From: Zeus faber
Taxonomy: Eukaryota; Chordata; Actinopteri; Zeiformes; Zeidae
Reading direction: 5' to 3'
Assembly: GCA_960531495.1 (NCBI GenBank)
Contig: OY482862.1
Location: 6,963,614-7,027,613, forward strand
Length of the DNA stretch: 64,000 nucleotides
The translations under genes and the position numbers were made by a program. Shown here in pieces: positions 1 to 10,922 of this stretch (within the stretch, counting starts at the first letter, position 1; each line of letters begins with the position of its first letter). The notes under the pieces were generated by a model, which had not been told where the DNA came from, did no database searches, and was given only the letters and a program-made list of their open reading frames with translations.

Positions 1-1186
1 GAAAGAAGGATCCCCCGCCACTATGTCATCTGACGGGGGCTTCTTTCGTCCCTTCATCTTAATCACATCTGGTGGTGGACGTGTTGTTAGGGATGCAGCG
101 CACGTCGGCTATGGGGAACTTCAGCGCACGGAACGGATCGGAGTGTCAAGTCGCCTTCGGAAACGCCGCCAGCGCGTAAATAAGGGATTATTTACCCAAA
201 CCTTGATGGGAAATGGCGATCGTTAAGCACGTTGATGCAAATGAGAAGGGGCTTTGTCAGCACGCTGGCATGTGGCGTGGTAGGGGATCTGTGGTGGCAT
301 AATCAAGCTTTTAAGGTCACGGGGGAAAAATGACGGAGCGGCAATTTCCTCCCAGCCCCTGTGCACCCGGAGGATGATGCGTGCCACCTGGCCCATCCAT
401 CACCGCTGGAAGTGCTGAGGCCGTGAACGCTGCCAATAACCAATGCTTGCAAAAAGGGAGCACATAGAAAATCCACTTACATGGAAGGAGAGAGAGAACG
501 TGAGAGAGAGAGAGAAATTCCACAACTCGGATTCCGTAATATTTTACGCATGACAATGAATACATAGAAGACACAGAGAGATCCAATAATGCCTTGCAAG
601 TGTTTGTGTTTTCGAGTTGGTGAATGATTCATGGATATAGATTAACAATTGCAATTAATATTATTATTGTTGTTTTTGTGGCGATGACAAACAGTCGGCT
701 TATAATAATATATAATATTTATTTTCCCCCAGCTTGAAAGTCCTGCGCTTTAACAAAGAAATATTAAGAATCGATCCAAAAAACAGCCCATTTGCAGGCT
801 CGGTTTGAATCTGCTGAACTTGCAGTTTCACTTGGGAGACTTAAGAGGGGGACAGTCAAGTAGATATGCAAATCAGCTGCGTTTATTAATATTTTAAATA
901 TTAAAAGTGTCGAATGGACTAAAATGTTTATACACCCGATTTGTTGCACTGCCCTTCAGGAGCCATAATCACATTGAGAATATTTCACAACTATTAAAGG
1001 GATTATTTTATGGTTCCGAGTAGTGTGAATAAAAATATATAAGTACATTTTTATGTAAATCGTAAGCCTTGGAACTAATTGGAGGGCAGCACAGTTGCCA
1101 ACAACACTTGTAACTGCCGTCCTGTGACACTAAAAATCTCCTTTGTATTTGCATGAGTATTTGCCGTGTAGGAGGTCAAGAAAGAG

Positions 1187-1188
<2 letters not shown>
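1..1188. other. Unique non-coding stretch
   Basis: I see no gene or recognisable mobile element here. The short open frames lack codon structure and match no family I know. A purine-rich GA run lies near 486-513 and the sequence turns AT-rich after about 640. Confidence 0.5.

Positions 1189-1219
<31 letters not shown>
1189..1219. repeat. (GA)n microsatellite
   Basis: An uninterrupted GA dinucleotide run of about 15 units. Confidence 0.95.
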
Positions 1220-1222
<3 letters not shown>

Positions 1223-1589
1223 ATGAAAAGAAAGAATGGCGTAAAGGCCAGTCAGTCATCACCATCAGCGACTAGGCCGACTGGTGTAAAGCAGAAAATA
1301 CCAAACTCACCGGAGTATGGTTAAATTGTAGGTTATTTTGGGGAGATAATCTTATCCTAGTATGCTGTAGCTAGCTGTCACATACAAACTATACTTACTG
1401 AAGTAAAGTAAGATATTAAGTTATTTTTAGGAGTTTTGTTGCATAAAATATCATACTAACTATACTAACTAAACTTTAGTTCAATTGTAGGTTATTTTTG
1501 GGGTTTTCTGGTATAAAATATCATATAGTAACTATACTAACTAAAGTACAGTTAGATTGTAGGTTATTTTCAGGGGTTTTCTTGTATAA

Positions 1590-3254
1590 AGATTCAAGAT
1601 TCAAGATGTTTGTTGCATACATATACATACAAGCAGACATATATGTAGTGAAATGTCATTGCAACGCACCCGGAGATTATGCACAATAACACTGGCACAA
1701 TAGCTAACTATTAAACAAACAAACAAAAAAACTGATTCATAAAAAGTTATTCAGTTAGTAAATCGAATAAAATAAGAATAAAAAAGGTAATGTACAAAGT
1801 AGGAATACCAAATATTAATAAGAGGAATAGATTATTATGTATATACAGATATGTGCAGTAACGTGGCATGTGGAAAAAAGTTAGTTAGTGTGTGTGGAGA
1901 TATATAGTATACAACAGTACGGTACAGCAATATAGTAACACCGAACAAAACAGCAATACAAGAGTGTGCTATAACCCAGTACAGTGATACAGTATGCAGT
2001 ACAGTATGCAACATACAACATACATATTCAACATGTCTCAGTGGGGGCCCCTGGTGAGTTCAGCATTGACAGTCCTTATGGCTTGCGGGATAAACTCAGT
2101 TTCAGTCTCTCACTGTTTGACTGTGGAGGTGCATGCCTGACCGCAGCAGCTGGAACAGTCCATTGTTGGGGTGGTGAGGGTCCTTCATGATCCTGTGGGC
2201 TCTTCTACTACACCTCCTGGTGTAAAGTCCTGTAAGGAGGGGAGGGTAGTTCCAGTGGTACATTCGGCTCAACGGACCACCCTCTGCAGGGCTGAGCAGT
2301 ACAGTTCCCAAACCAGGCAGTGATGTTGCCTGTCAGGATGCTCCACTGCTCCAGAGTAGAAGGACTTGAGGATCTTCACAGAGACCCTAAATTTCTTCAG
2401 GTGCCTGAGTTGGTAATGACGCTGCCTCGCCTTTCTCACCAGATTGTCTGTATGTATAGTCCATGTTAAGTCCTCTGTGATGTGGACCAGGTACTTGAAG
2501 CTCCTCACCCTGTCGACAGAAGTCCCATTAATCATTAACGGTGATCCAGCCCACCACAATGGTGTTGTCAGCAAACTTGATGATGATGTTAGAGCTGGAC
2601 CTGGCCACACAGTCATGTGTCCCCTGCGGGGATTCTGTATTCAGGGTGCGGGTACTGGACATGTGCCTCCCCACCCTAACCACCTGGGCCCTCCCTGGCT
2701 CTGAGGATCTCCAAGATCAAGGCACACAGCGGTTCAGTCCTTGCTCCCACAGATTGACAGCCTGTCTTATGGGGACTATGGTCTTGAAAGCTGAACTGTA
2801 GTCAATGAACAGCAATCTCACATTACCCTTCTTTCGGGCATCCAGGTGCGTGGGCATGGCGTGCAGTACCTGGGAGACCGCGTCGTCCTAGCATCTGTTC
2901 GGCTGGTATTCAAACTTCAGCAGATCAATGTTGCACGGCAGGGAGGCGCAGATGTAATCATTCATGAATCTGCCTTTCCAAGCAATTCATGACCACCGAG
3001 GTGAGGACCACCCAAAAGTAGTCACTCAAGCAGGCTGGAGAGGCCTCATCAGCACAGGGATGATGGTAGACCTCTTGAAGCAGGACGAGACCACCGACTC
3101 TGCCAGGGATCATTGAATATCCTAATGAGCACTCGGGCTAGCTGGTGCTCACAGGGAACTACAGGTCTTCGATACTCACCCAGATATGCCATCTGGTCCC
3201 ACAGCTTTTCTAGTGTTCACACGCTTTAGAGCCCTCCTGACGTCATGCTCAGAT
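1590..3254 (-). mobile_element. LINE copy A (CR1/L2/Rex-like), 5'-truncated and degenerate
   Basis: On the minus strand this copy runs from the middle of a reverse transcriptase gene to the 3' tail. The tail is the GATTCAAGATTCAAG repeat at 1591 (the complement of (TTGAATC)n). Minus-strand peptide fragments match the other copies of the window: residues such as TSVDRVRSFKYL and ITEDLTWT lie in 2269-2616, and fragments of the region upstream of the catalytic box lie in 2700-3250. Many frameshifts and small deletions separate these fragments, so no product can be made. It interrupts the 72-bp minisatellite. Element class rests on protein similarity recalled from fish LINEs; the exact clade is uncertain. 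Confidence 0.85.
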
Positions 3255-3402
3255 GTCATATACCATATTACTATGGTACTAAGTATACAAAGTATCATAT
3301 ACTAACTACACTCTTTGAAGTGTAGTTAGATTGGAGGTTATTTTTGGGGTTTTCCCGTATAAAGTATCATATACTCACTATACTAACTGAAGTACTCTGG
3401 AG

Positions 3403-4276
3403 TACTCTGGAGCAGTGGAGAGCATCCTGACAGGCAACATCACTGCCTGGTTTGGGAACTGTACTGCCCAGGACAGGCGGGCCCTGCAGAGGGTGGTGCG
3501 TTCAGCTGAACGTACCACTGGAACTACCCTCCCCCCCTTGCAGGAGTTATGCACCAGGAGGTGTAGTAGCAGAGCCCGTAGGATCATGAAGGATCCTCAT
3601 CACCCCAACAACGGACTGTTTCAGCTGCTGCGGTCAGGCAAGCGCCTCCGCAGTCACGCAGCGAGAACAGAGAGACTGAGACCGAGTTTTTTCCTGCAAG
3701 CCATTAGAACTGTCAACGCTGACCTCACCAGGGGTCCTAACTGAGCCATGCACTAGGCTCCACTACCTACTGTACTGTATGTAGCATACTGTACCGAATA
3801 CTGTGTCACTGTTCAGGGTTGTTCGTGATGCCGTATTGCTGCGCCGTACTGTTGTATACTGTGCTGTATTATCCCAAACACTACCTCACACTATTCACAT
3901 TCACATGCCACTTTAATTCACATGCCACTTTAAATGCACATAAATGCACATATCTGTATATACATAGGCATATTCCTTCTATCTATTCCATTTTATTTCA
4001 ATTTATTTTTATTGTATTTTATTCTATATATTTTTATCTTATTCTATAAGTATTCCACTTACTGTATTACGTTTTAGGAGTCAGTTAGTCGGTCTATTAG
4101 AAAGGAATTTTCTACTTTTTATTTTATTTTATTTTATTTTATTTTTGTACTTTTTCCTAGGACTTCTTGTGTGCTATCACCGGGTGCGTTGCATTACATT
4201 TCACTGCATATATGTATGGAAGTATGTATATGTATGTGACAAATAAAAATCTTGAATCTTGAATCTTGAATCTTGA
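3403..4276 (+). mobile_element. LINE copy B, 3' end with tail
   Basis: A short plus-strand copy holding only the last part of the reverse transcriptase ORF (3415-3744), a 3'UTR of about 500 bp and a tail of four TTGAATC units ending at 4276. It sits inside the 72-bp minisatellite. Sequence AAGTA stands both just before the element and just after its tail, which fits a short target duplication or microhomology at insertion. The 3'UTR carries two copies of a CACATGCCACTTTAA motif. Confidence 0.9.
3415..3744 (+). pseudogene. C-terminal fragment of LINE reverse transcriptase protein
   Basis: The frame is open for 109 codons and ends at the natural stop shared by the other copies (residues DLTRGPN before the stop). 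It covers the tail of the protein downstream of the catalytic domain: the [18 protein letters not shown] segment, then [17 protein letters not shown], then MKDPHHPNNGLFQLLRSGK. The catalytic FADD box is absent because the copy is 5'-truncated. The apparent ATG is an internal methionine, so this is a fragment and not a gene. Confidence 0.85.
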
Positions 4277-4590
4277 AGTATAGTTAGAGTGTAGGTAATT
4301 TTTGTGGGTTTCCTATGTAAAGTATCATAATTAATTGCACTCATTGAACTATTGTTTGATTTTAAGTTATTTTTAGGAGTTTTGTTGTATCAAGCTCAAG
4401 TATTTGTTGTATATAGTTGCCTATCACTAACTAGACTAGATTAGACTTTATGTTCTTTTTAGAAGCTGAATAAAATATAACTATCATCCACTATACTCCC
4501 TCAAGTATTGTTAGGTTTTTACGTTATATTCTCAAGGGTTTCTTGTTTAAGTATAGCTATAACTCTACTAAACTATACGAATAATAAAAA

Positions 4591-6816
4591 ATTATGAAAT
4601 CAAAACAAATAACCAAACTAGGCGGAAAATACAAAGCTGGGCGATATGGAGCCTAACAATCAAAAGGAATTGGGGACAATATTACAGCATACACTTTTAT
4701 ATTCAAAATCGCCTGTTACAGGTTCCAGCTGTTAAAATATGACGATTTCACAATATGTCAACATATTTTTTTCATGACAATTGCACACAATATTAAATCG
4801 GCACTCAAGCAGCGTCACGTCAAACAAATATCGTGGTCACTAACGCCACACACGCTCTCGCAATTGCGATAAATTGATGCCGTTGTTTCTCGATCTTTTT
4901 CCACGTACCATGATCCCCCCCCCCCCCCCCCCCCGTAATGAAAAGCCACCAGCCAATGAGATGATGTCTCTTTAAAAGGTGTCACGTAATCACAGGTCTT
5001 GGCTCTTCAAATGGGGGCCAATCCGGCTAAAAGCATTCTCAGTCTCTCATCAGGCCATAAATGGACCAAAACAAAGGCTTTAGTTTGATGGAAGGCTTGA
5101 TTGAGATCAATGTTTGTGCAACAAAAGCGTTGAAATAAAGAGCAGGTCAGAATAGGGGACAAAATAAAGAGGAAACCATGGCAGCAGCGACACACTGTTA
5201 TCATTGATCAAGGTTATTTTAATTCACTAACTCTCGTTTCTCCCATGCTCTTTAATCCGGCTTTTATTCACCATTAGCGGAAGTGCTACAGGATAATGAT
5301 TAAACAGATGTAATGCACCGTCAGACAAGAAAAATATGAATCATTACATTTTTGGGCCCACTTTATCAAGTTGTATTCCTACTATATTCGCCTGAACGTA
5401 GATAGATGCTCATGAGCATTTGACGGTTTGGCTGTTTTCCATGACACCCGCTCTGTTAAAATAGTACAACGGGCCATAACCTCTAATTTGGAAGGGGTGT
5501 CACGGGTGCAAATCCCTTCATTATCAACGATTCTGCTGAAAATTCATGGTGGTCTCACTAATGAACCTTTTTTCGGTAAAGGATATGGTTTGCCATTTTT
5601 CAACCCCCGGCCTTATTAAAATGTTGGTTCCCATCGTTTATCACTATTCATAGCACAAGCTCGCTTTAATATTGAGAAACTTAGCACTCTGCTGAATCTT
5701 GTCATGGTGCCTAAAATCAGTCCAATGGGCAAAGTGTATGGACTATAATGCAAGATTTCTGTTTTTGATAAGAGAGATACACCTTTTTTTGTGTACAGAT
5801 TGTTAATGGCCACAGATAATTATATATTGTGTATTAATATGTAAGGGGTAATGTGCAGAGGATCTATCAATCTGAAGGAGGTTATTTTGTGATAATGGCC
5901 GGCTGGCTGTACATTATTGCAATCATTATAGGGCTATATACTAAATAACAGACGTTCAATCAGGAGAACCCAGATGAAAAAAATACATTTATTGACATGA
6001 TTTGGCCATAGGACTCCTTGAAGCTACGGAGCTTAAACAGAAATTAAAATATAAACGTATGATTGGACGAGGGATCTCAGGGGCTGGTGGTGATGGGGAC
6101 TACACCGTTGCTGGCGTCCTGAGGAATCCGGCGAAGCGCCTACTGGGCGGAGGTGGGAGCGCTTCCGCGTGGGATCTGAAATGACACAGAGAGAGAGGGC
6201 GAGCAAGCGGCTGTACAAATACTGGCGGGGAGCCCAGCGATTGGCTCCCCAAGGGTTGTGGCTGGCTCTGATTGGATGGCTGCATGCTGGAGCTGATGGT
6301 TGCCACCTGCTGACAATGGGGTAATCTTCCTGACTGAATTTGCGATAAATCTCCATTTAGTTACTAGTTTTATACTTAGTATGCCTAATTATATCGCTAG
6401 TGGTTAGTTTTAGAACTAGTACAACAAGTGTAGCGACTGGGTTTTTTAAATTACTCTAAGAAAAGCTGTCGTAGCTACAATATAGCTAACACTGCAACAA
6501 GATAGCAAATGATCCGCCCTACTAAAACAACTTTGCCCTAAATATGACTGAACTATTTACTGTTATTAATTAAAAATGTTGATCTACGTCCATCCCTTCA
6601 AGTCTTTCATTGTAGTGTCTATGTAGCGTAACAACTTGTTGCCCCTAGCCAGTGTTAGCAAAGGATGTTAATCGGGGTGGAGAAGTGACTGCCCATGACG
6701 ACGGTCATTAGTAAGGTAGAGGTCATTATTCAGAATTAACCGCCCGCTGAATTCTGCTATTGACCAATCAGAATCGAGTATTTCACAGAGCCGCACAATA
6801 GTAATATGTTTTTCTT
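4591..6816. other. Unique non-coding stretch
   Basis: No gene or known repeat is seen. The stretch is AT-rich with unique sequence of ordinary complexity, especially 4960-5960. Inverted copies of TGACACCC lie about 45 bp apart near 5451-5505. Short open frames here show no family resemblance. Confidence 0.4.
4915..4934. repeat. Homopolymer C20
   Basis: Twenty consecutive cytosines. Confidence 0.95.
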
Positions 6817-8126
6817 AAGATTCAAGATTCAAGATTCAAGAGGTTTATTCATCAAATACATGTACATACTTTCATACATATATGTAGTGAAATGTCAATG
6901 CAACTCACCTGGTGATTACACACAATATGTCCTAGAGTGAACACAGTAGCTACCTAAGAATTTCTAATTGACTAACTAACTGACTGATTCCTAAAACGTA
7001 ATGCAGTAAGTTGAATGCTATAGAATAAAGTAAAAATATATAGAATAAAATAAAATAAATGAAGAACTCAAGGGTAATGCAGGGTGGGGGAACAGAATAG
7101 ATAAAGGGAATAGGCTTATGTGTATGGTATAGATTTATGTATATGGGATAGGCTATTTATGTATATACAGTGCATTAAAGTGGCATGTGAATAAAGTGAG
7201 GTAGTGTTTGTGAGATATACAGCACAGTATACAACAGTACGGTGCAGCAATACGGTAACACTGAACAACCCAGAACAGTGACACAGTATGCGGTACAGTA
7301 TGCTACATACAATACAGAAGGTAGTGCAGCCTATGTGTGTGGCTCAGTGAGGACCCCTGGTGAGGTCAGTATTGACAGTTCTTATGGCTTGCAGGAAAAA
7401 ACTCCGTCTCAGTCTCTCTGTTCTCGCTGTATGACTGCGGAGGCGCTTGCCTGACCACAGCAGCTGGAACAGTCCGTTGTTGGGGTGATGAGGATCCTTC
7501 ATGGTCCTGCGGGCTCTGCTACTACACCTCCTGGTGTATAAGTCCTGCAAGAAGGAGAGAGTAGTTCCAGTGGTACGTTCAGCTGAACGCACCACCCTCT
7601 GCAGGGCCCGCCTGTCCTGAGCAGTACAGTTCCCAAACCAGGCAGTGATGTTGCCTGTCAGGATGCTCTCCACTGCTCCAGAGTAGAAGGACTTGAGGAT
7701 CCTCACCGAGACACGGAATAACCTCAGCTGCCTGAGGTGGTAAAGACGCTGCCTCGCCTTTCTCACCAGAGTGTCTGTTTGTAAAGTCCAAGTTAAATCC
7801 TCTGTGATGTGGACTCCCAGGTACTTGAAGCTGCTCACCCTGTCGACAGAAGTCCCATTAATCACCAAGGGCGCGTGCGTCCTCGGTTGTAATCGACGCC
7901 TAAAGTCCACAATCAACTCCTTAGTTTTGCTGACGTTCAGGTGTAGGCTGTTGTCCTGGCACCAGAGTGACAGGCCAGCCACCTCCTCGCGGTAGGCCTT
8001 CTCATCGCCGTCGGTGATCAGGCCCACGACATCATCAGTGTCATCAGCAAACTTGATGATGGTGTTGGAGCTGGACCTGGCCACACAGTCATGTGTACAG
8101 GGAGTACAGTAGGGGGCTGAGGACAC
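6817..8126 (-). mobile_element. LINE copy C, 5'-truncated
   Basis: Minus-strand copy with tail (complement of TTGAATC units) at 6817-6841, a 3'UTR of about 500 bp, and an open reading frame for the last 260 residues of the ORF. Homology ends at about 8126, just upstream of the FADD box. The 3'UTR has one CACATGCCACTTTAA unit, fewer than in copies B and E. Confidence 0.9.
7344..8126 (-). pseudogene. C-terminal 260 residues of LINE reverse transcriptase
   Basis: This is the longest uninterrupted LINE-derived frame after copy E. Read on the minus strand it starts just before the catalytic box, which reads FADDTDD where sister copies have FADDTVV. It carries one extra codon. It then continues through [34 protein letters not shown], the [12 protein letters not shown] segment and the conserved end DLTRGPH. 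The fingers, palm box A and the endonuclease are missing, so the copy is dead on arrival (5' truncation during target-primed insertion). The ATG is not a true start. The preserved frame suggests a fairly recent insertion. Confidence 0.85.
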
Positions 8127-9034
8127 AGCCCTTTACTGTTTATACATATGATGCTGTGATTCCTGTAAAAGAAACAATAATAATCACAATCACAATAACT
8201 CAGAACAAGGTAAATACACCGGGCCCACAATAAAACAAAGACGCATTAGACATATTTAGGAATTATTTGTGGCATCGCCTTCCCGATGCCGAGAAATGCT
8301 TTTCACACCGAATGCATTTGCGATTGTCAATGTCAGTGCGAGTGTCTTCACAATTAGCCAAGCCGCTGCTGCAAATCAATACTCTTTAAATTATAGATGA
8401 CCTGGTTAATTGATTCTGCCGCGGAGTGTAAGGAGTGTGTCCGGTTACGTTGGACGTCCAGGTGCTGTGCAGGCCTCCGCAGCCTCTCTCCACATACCAT
8501 GTGTACTGCATGTGTATGTAACTGAGAATTCCTATGCTCCACTTTATTTGATTTATTTTCAATTCATTTCAGTATATTGGAAAAAATGTAAAGAGCAGGG
8601 TAAAATTAGATAGGACTTTATGCATCTCCAGGGGGAAATTCAGGTGTTACAGCAGCATAGTTTGCAGACAAGTGCAAGATATTGGACATAAAAGAAAAAT
8701 ACAAAATAAAAACAATTATATAAAAAAATTGAATTATTGAAAATTAAAATTACATTTTATTTTTAATTGAAATAAAAAATCACAACAAAATGATCTGTCT
8801 AATCTATAAACAGAACTTAACATGGACTAGCATTATGCTATCTCCATTTTAATGCGTATCCCTCATTTGACTTTCACTGTCTTTTTTGCTGCTGAAACCT
8901 GAATTTCCCCACAAGGCAATTTTAAGATAAAAAGTTAAGACAATTTTATCAGATGCTATGCTATGTTTTGTTTGTTATGTTATGTTATGTTATGTTGTAT
9001 GTTATGTGATGTTATGTTATGTTAAATGATGTAA
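8127..9034. other. Unique non-coding stretch with TTATG repeats
   Basis: No gene is seen. A run of about ten imperfect TTATG pentamers lies at 8965-9024, directly before a short LINE tail. AT-rich sequence fills 8690-8800. Confidence 0.5.
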
Positions 9035-9165
9035 TATTCAAGACCCAAGATTCAAGATTCAAGAGGTTATTTGTCACATACATTTAAATATGGTCATATA
9101 TATATATTCAGTGAAATGTCATGTCACCCGGTGATTACGCACAACAAGCTCTAAAAATACTAAAA
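9035..9165 (-). mobile_element. Short LINE 3' end, second tail subfamily
   Basis: Complement of the LINE 3' end: the GATTCAAG tail, then TTATTTGTCACATACAT, the TTTCACTG box and GTAATCACCGGGTG. It differs from the long copies by the wording around TGTCATGTCACCC. Homology stops about 110-130 bp from the tail, as it does in the copies at 18764 and 62762. Confidence 0.8.
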
Positions 9166-9968
9166 AAACTAAAATGTGCTTAACCGACACGAGGTGCTCA
9201 CGCAGGCGGCTGCAAAGGGCAGCGCCACAATCGCGATTCTCGGTGCTATAATTATATAATAGTATTAATTGTCTGTGTTGTCATAAATATACATTAAAAT
9301 CCTCCTAAATGAAACTTACCTTAACTCACCTCCAGTACTTATCTCACAGAGTACGTTATCTCGCCCGATTTGGACTAGCCTGTTCATTCTCCATCCCTCC
9401 TTCACGTCATTAAAGCAGACATGCATAGTCCAGGTCCACGTGAATGATATGATCTGCATTATGGAAGGAAGGAAGGAAGAAAGAAAGAGAGAAAGAAAGA
9501 AAGAAAGAAAGAAAGAGATGTCCATGTCCTGGGAGGTTCGTCCCGGGGGTCGGATCGGTTCACATCCGCCTCACCTGATTCTCCACGCCCGTCTCATCTG
9601 ACTGATGGGGCGGCGTGGTGGTGGTGGTGGTGGTGGGTTCTCTGGGATTGGGAGGGGGGGGGGGGGGGGGGGGGTTAATCTCCAGTTTCTCCGGTTCTCT
9701 GTCCAAACAACCCCCCACCTGCCCTGTCGTGACGGGGCCTTTGGGACGTTGTCGTCTGGAGCCAACGCAGCGACAACGTCGCTCGTCCTCTTTTTTCCTC
9801 TTGCCAGAATCTGTTTTTCCAATCAATACATTTTCATATCCAAGGAACAGGCAATTGGCATGAAACAATATACTTAACAGTCTGGAAAGTTAAACAAGAA
9901 CAGATAAATGTAGCAAATAAAAAAACATAAGAAAAGCTAGATATCCAAAGAAAGTAGCCAGATAATCC
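9166..9968. other. Non-coding stretch with simple repeats
   Basis: Holds a GGAA/GAAA purine tract (9462-9515), a (GGT)n run (9617-9637) and a G21 homopolymer (9654-9674). The overlapping open frames here arise from the proline/glycine-type repeats and are not genes. Confidence 0.7.
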
Positions 9969-10454
9969 ACACACATAGGCTCCACTACCTTACTGTACGA
10001 TTATGTAGCATACTGTACCGCATACTGTGTCACTGTTCAGGGTTGTTCGTGATGCCGTACTGTTGTATACTGTGCTGTATGATCCCAAACACTACCTCAC
10101 TTTATTCACATGCCACTTTAATTCACATGCCACTTTAATGCACATATCTGTATATACATAATTGCCTATTCCATATACATAAGCATATTCCCTCTATCTA
10201 TTCCATTTTATTTCATCTTATTTTTATTGTATTTTATTTTATTCTATATATTTTTATTGTATTCTATAAGTATTCGACTTACTGTATTACATTTTAGGAG
10301 TCATTTAGTTGGTCTTTTAGAAATACATTTTTCCTAGGACGTATTGTGTGTAATCACCGGGTGCGTTGCATTACATTTCACCGCATATATGTATGAAAGT
10401 ATGTATATGTATGTGACGAATTAACCTCTTGAATCTTGAATCTTGACTCTTGAA
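9969..10454 (+). mobile_element. LINE copy, 3'UTR only
   Basis: Begins with the ACACATAGGCTCCACTACC sequence found just after the ORF stop in the other copies. It runs through the whole 3'UTR and ends with TTGAATCTTGAATCTTGA. No coding sequence is present. Two CACATGCCACTTTAA units are present. The insertion lies within a tract of CCAAAGAAA-rich sequence that continues after it. Confidence 0.9.
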
Positions 10455-10860
10455 ATAAAGAAAATTGAAGAAAATAGCAAAAAAAATCCAGAAATCCCAA
10501 AAAATGGAAAAATAAAAAATGTGCCAAAAAAGCAAGAAAAAAAGCAAATAAAAGCCAAAGGAAATAAAAATATCCAAAGAATATAGCAAAATTTCAAAAT
10601 AAATGCCAAATATCCAAAGAAAATACACAAAAATGTACACAAAGCAATTCTATGCACAAGGTAAGTTAAGTTAAAAGCCAGTGTGGTTGCTAGTTTTGAC
10701 TGGGTATAAAATATAAATATAGATGCATAAGCTGTACTGAATTTATGAATATAGTATATTATATATACTAAAATGTATATATGTTAATGTATATACTATA
10801 ATGTACATACTGTACTATAATTTATACACGAATAAAGGCATTGAGAACAATGAATGAGTA
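10455..10860 (-). repeat. Dispersed LINE-like 3'UTR repeat
   Basis: A-rich sequence with CCAAAGAAAATA blocks, then AATTCTATGCACA, GGTTGCTAG, TGGGTATA and GAACAATGAATGAGTAA. The same ordered motifs recur in part at 26571-26770 and 29305-29563, and in the other orientation at 30976-31260. It is therefore an interspersed family, probably the 3' part of another LINE; that class is inference. Confidence 0.5.
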
Positions 10861-10862
10861 AG

Positions 10863-10922
10863 CGTAAGTTATTACTATTTTATAGTAATAACTTATTTAT
10901 TACTATAAAATAGTATTATTTT
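10863..10922. other. AT-rich inverted repeat, possible cruciform
   Basis: TTATTACTATTTTATAGTAATAA is followed a few bases later by its near-complement TTATTACTATAAAATAGTA, so two nested hairpins are possible. Confidence 0.7.

Larger units (their letters stand above)
1330..4590. repeat. Minisatellite of about 72 bp units, interrupted by two LINEs
   Basis: A unit beginning near AGGTTATTTTTGGGGTTTTC and ending with ACTATACTAACTAAAGTA recurs at 1330, 1418, 1489 and 1561. It then reappears at 3335, 4293 and 4363, with decayed units to about 4590. Spacing between the best units is 71-72 bp, and one interval is 88 bp. The array is broken at about 1590-3254 and 3403-4276 by two LINE copies in opposite orientation. 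I do not recognise the unit as a named satellite. The units are diverged, so the array looks old and no longer homogenised. Confidence 0.8.

Noticed and set aside
9560-9868. Proline- and glycine-rich frames on both strands
   Set aside because: Produced by (GGT)n and G21; no conserved residues.
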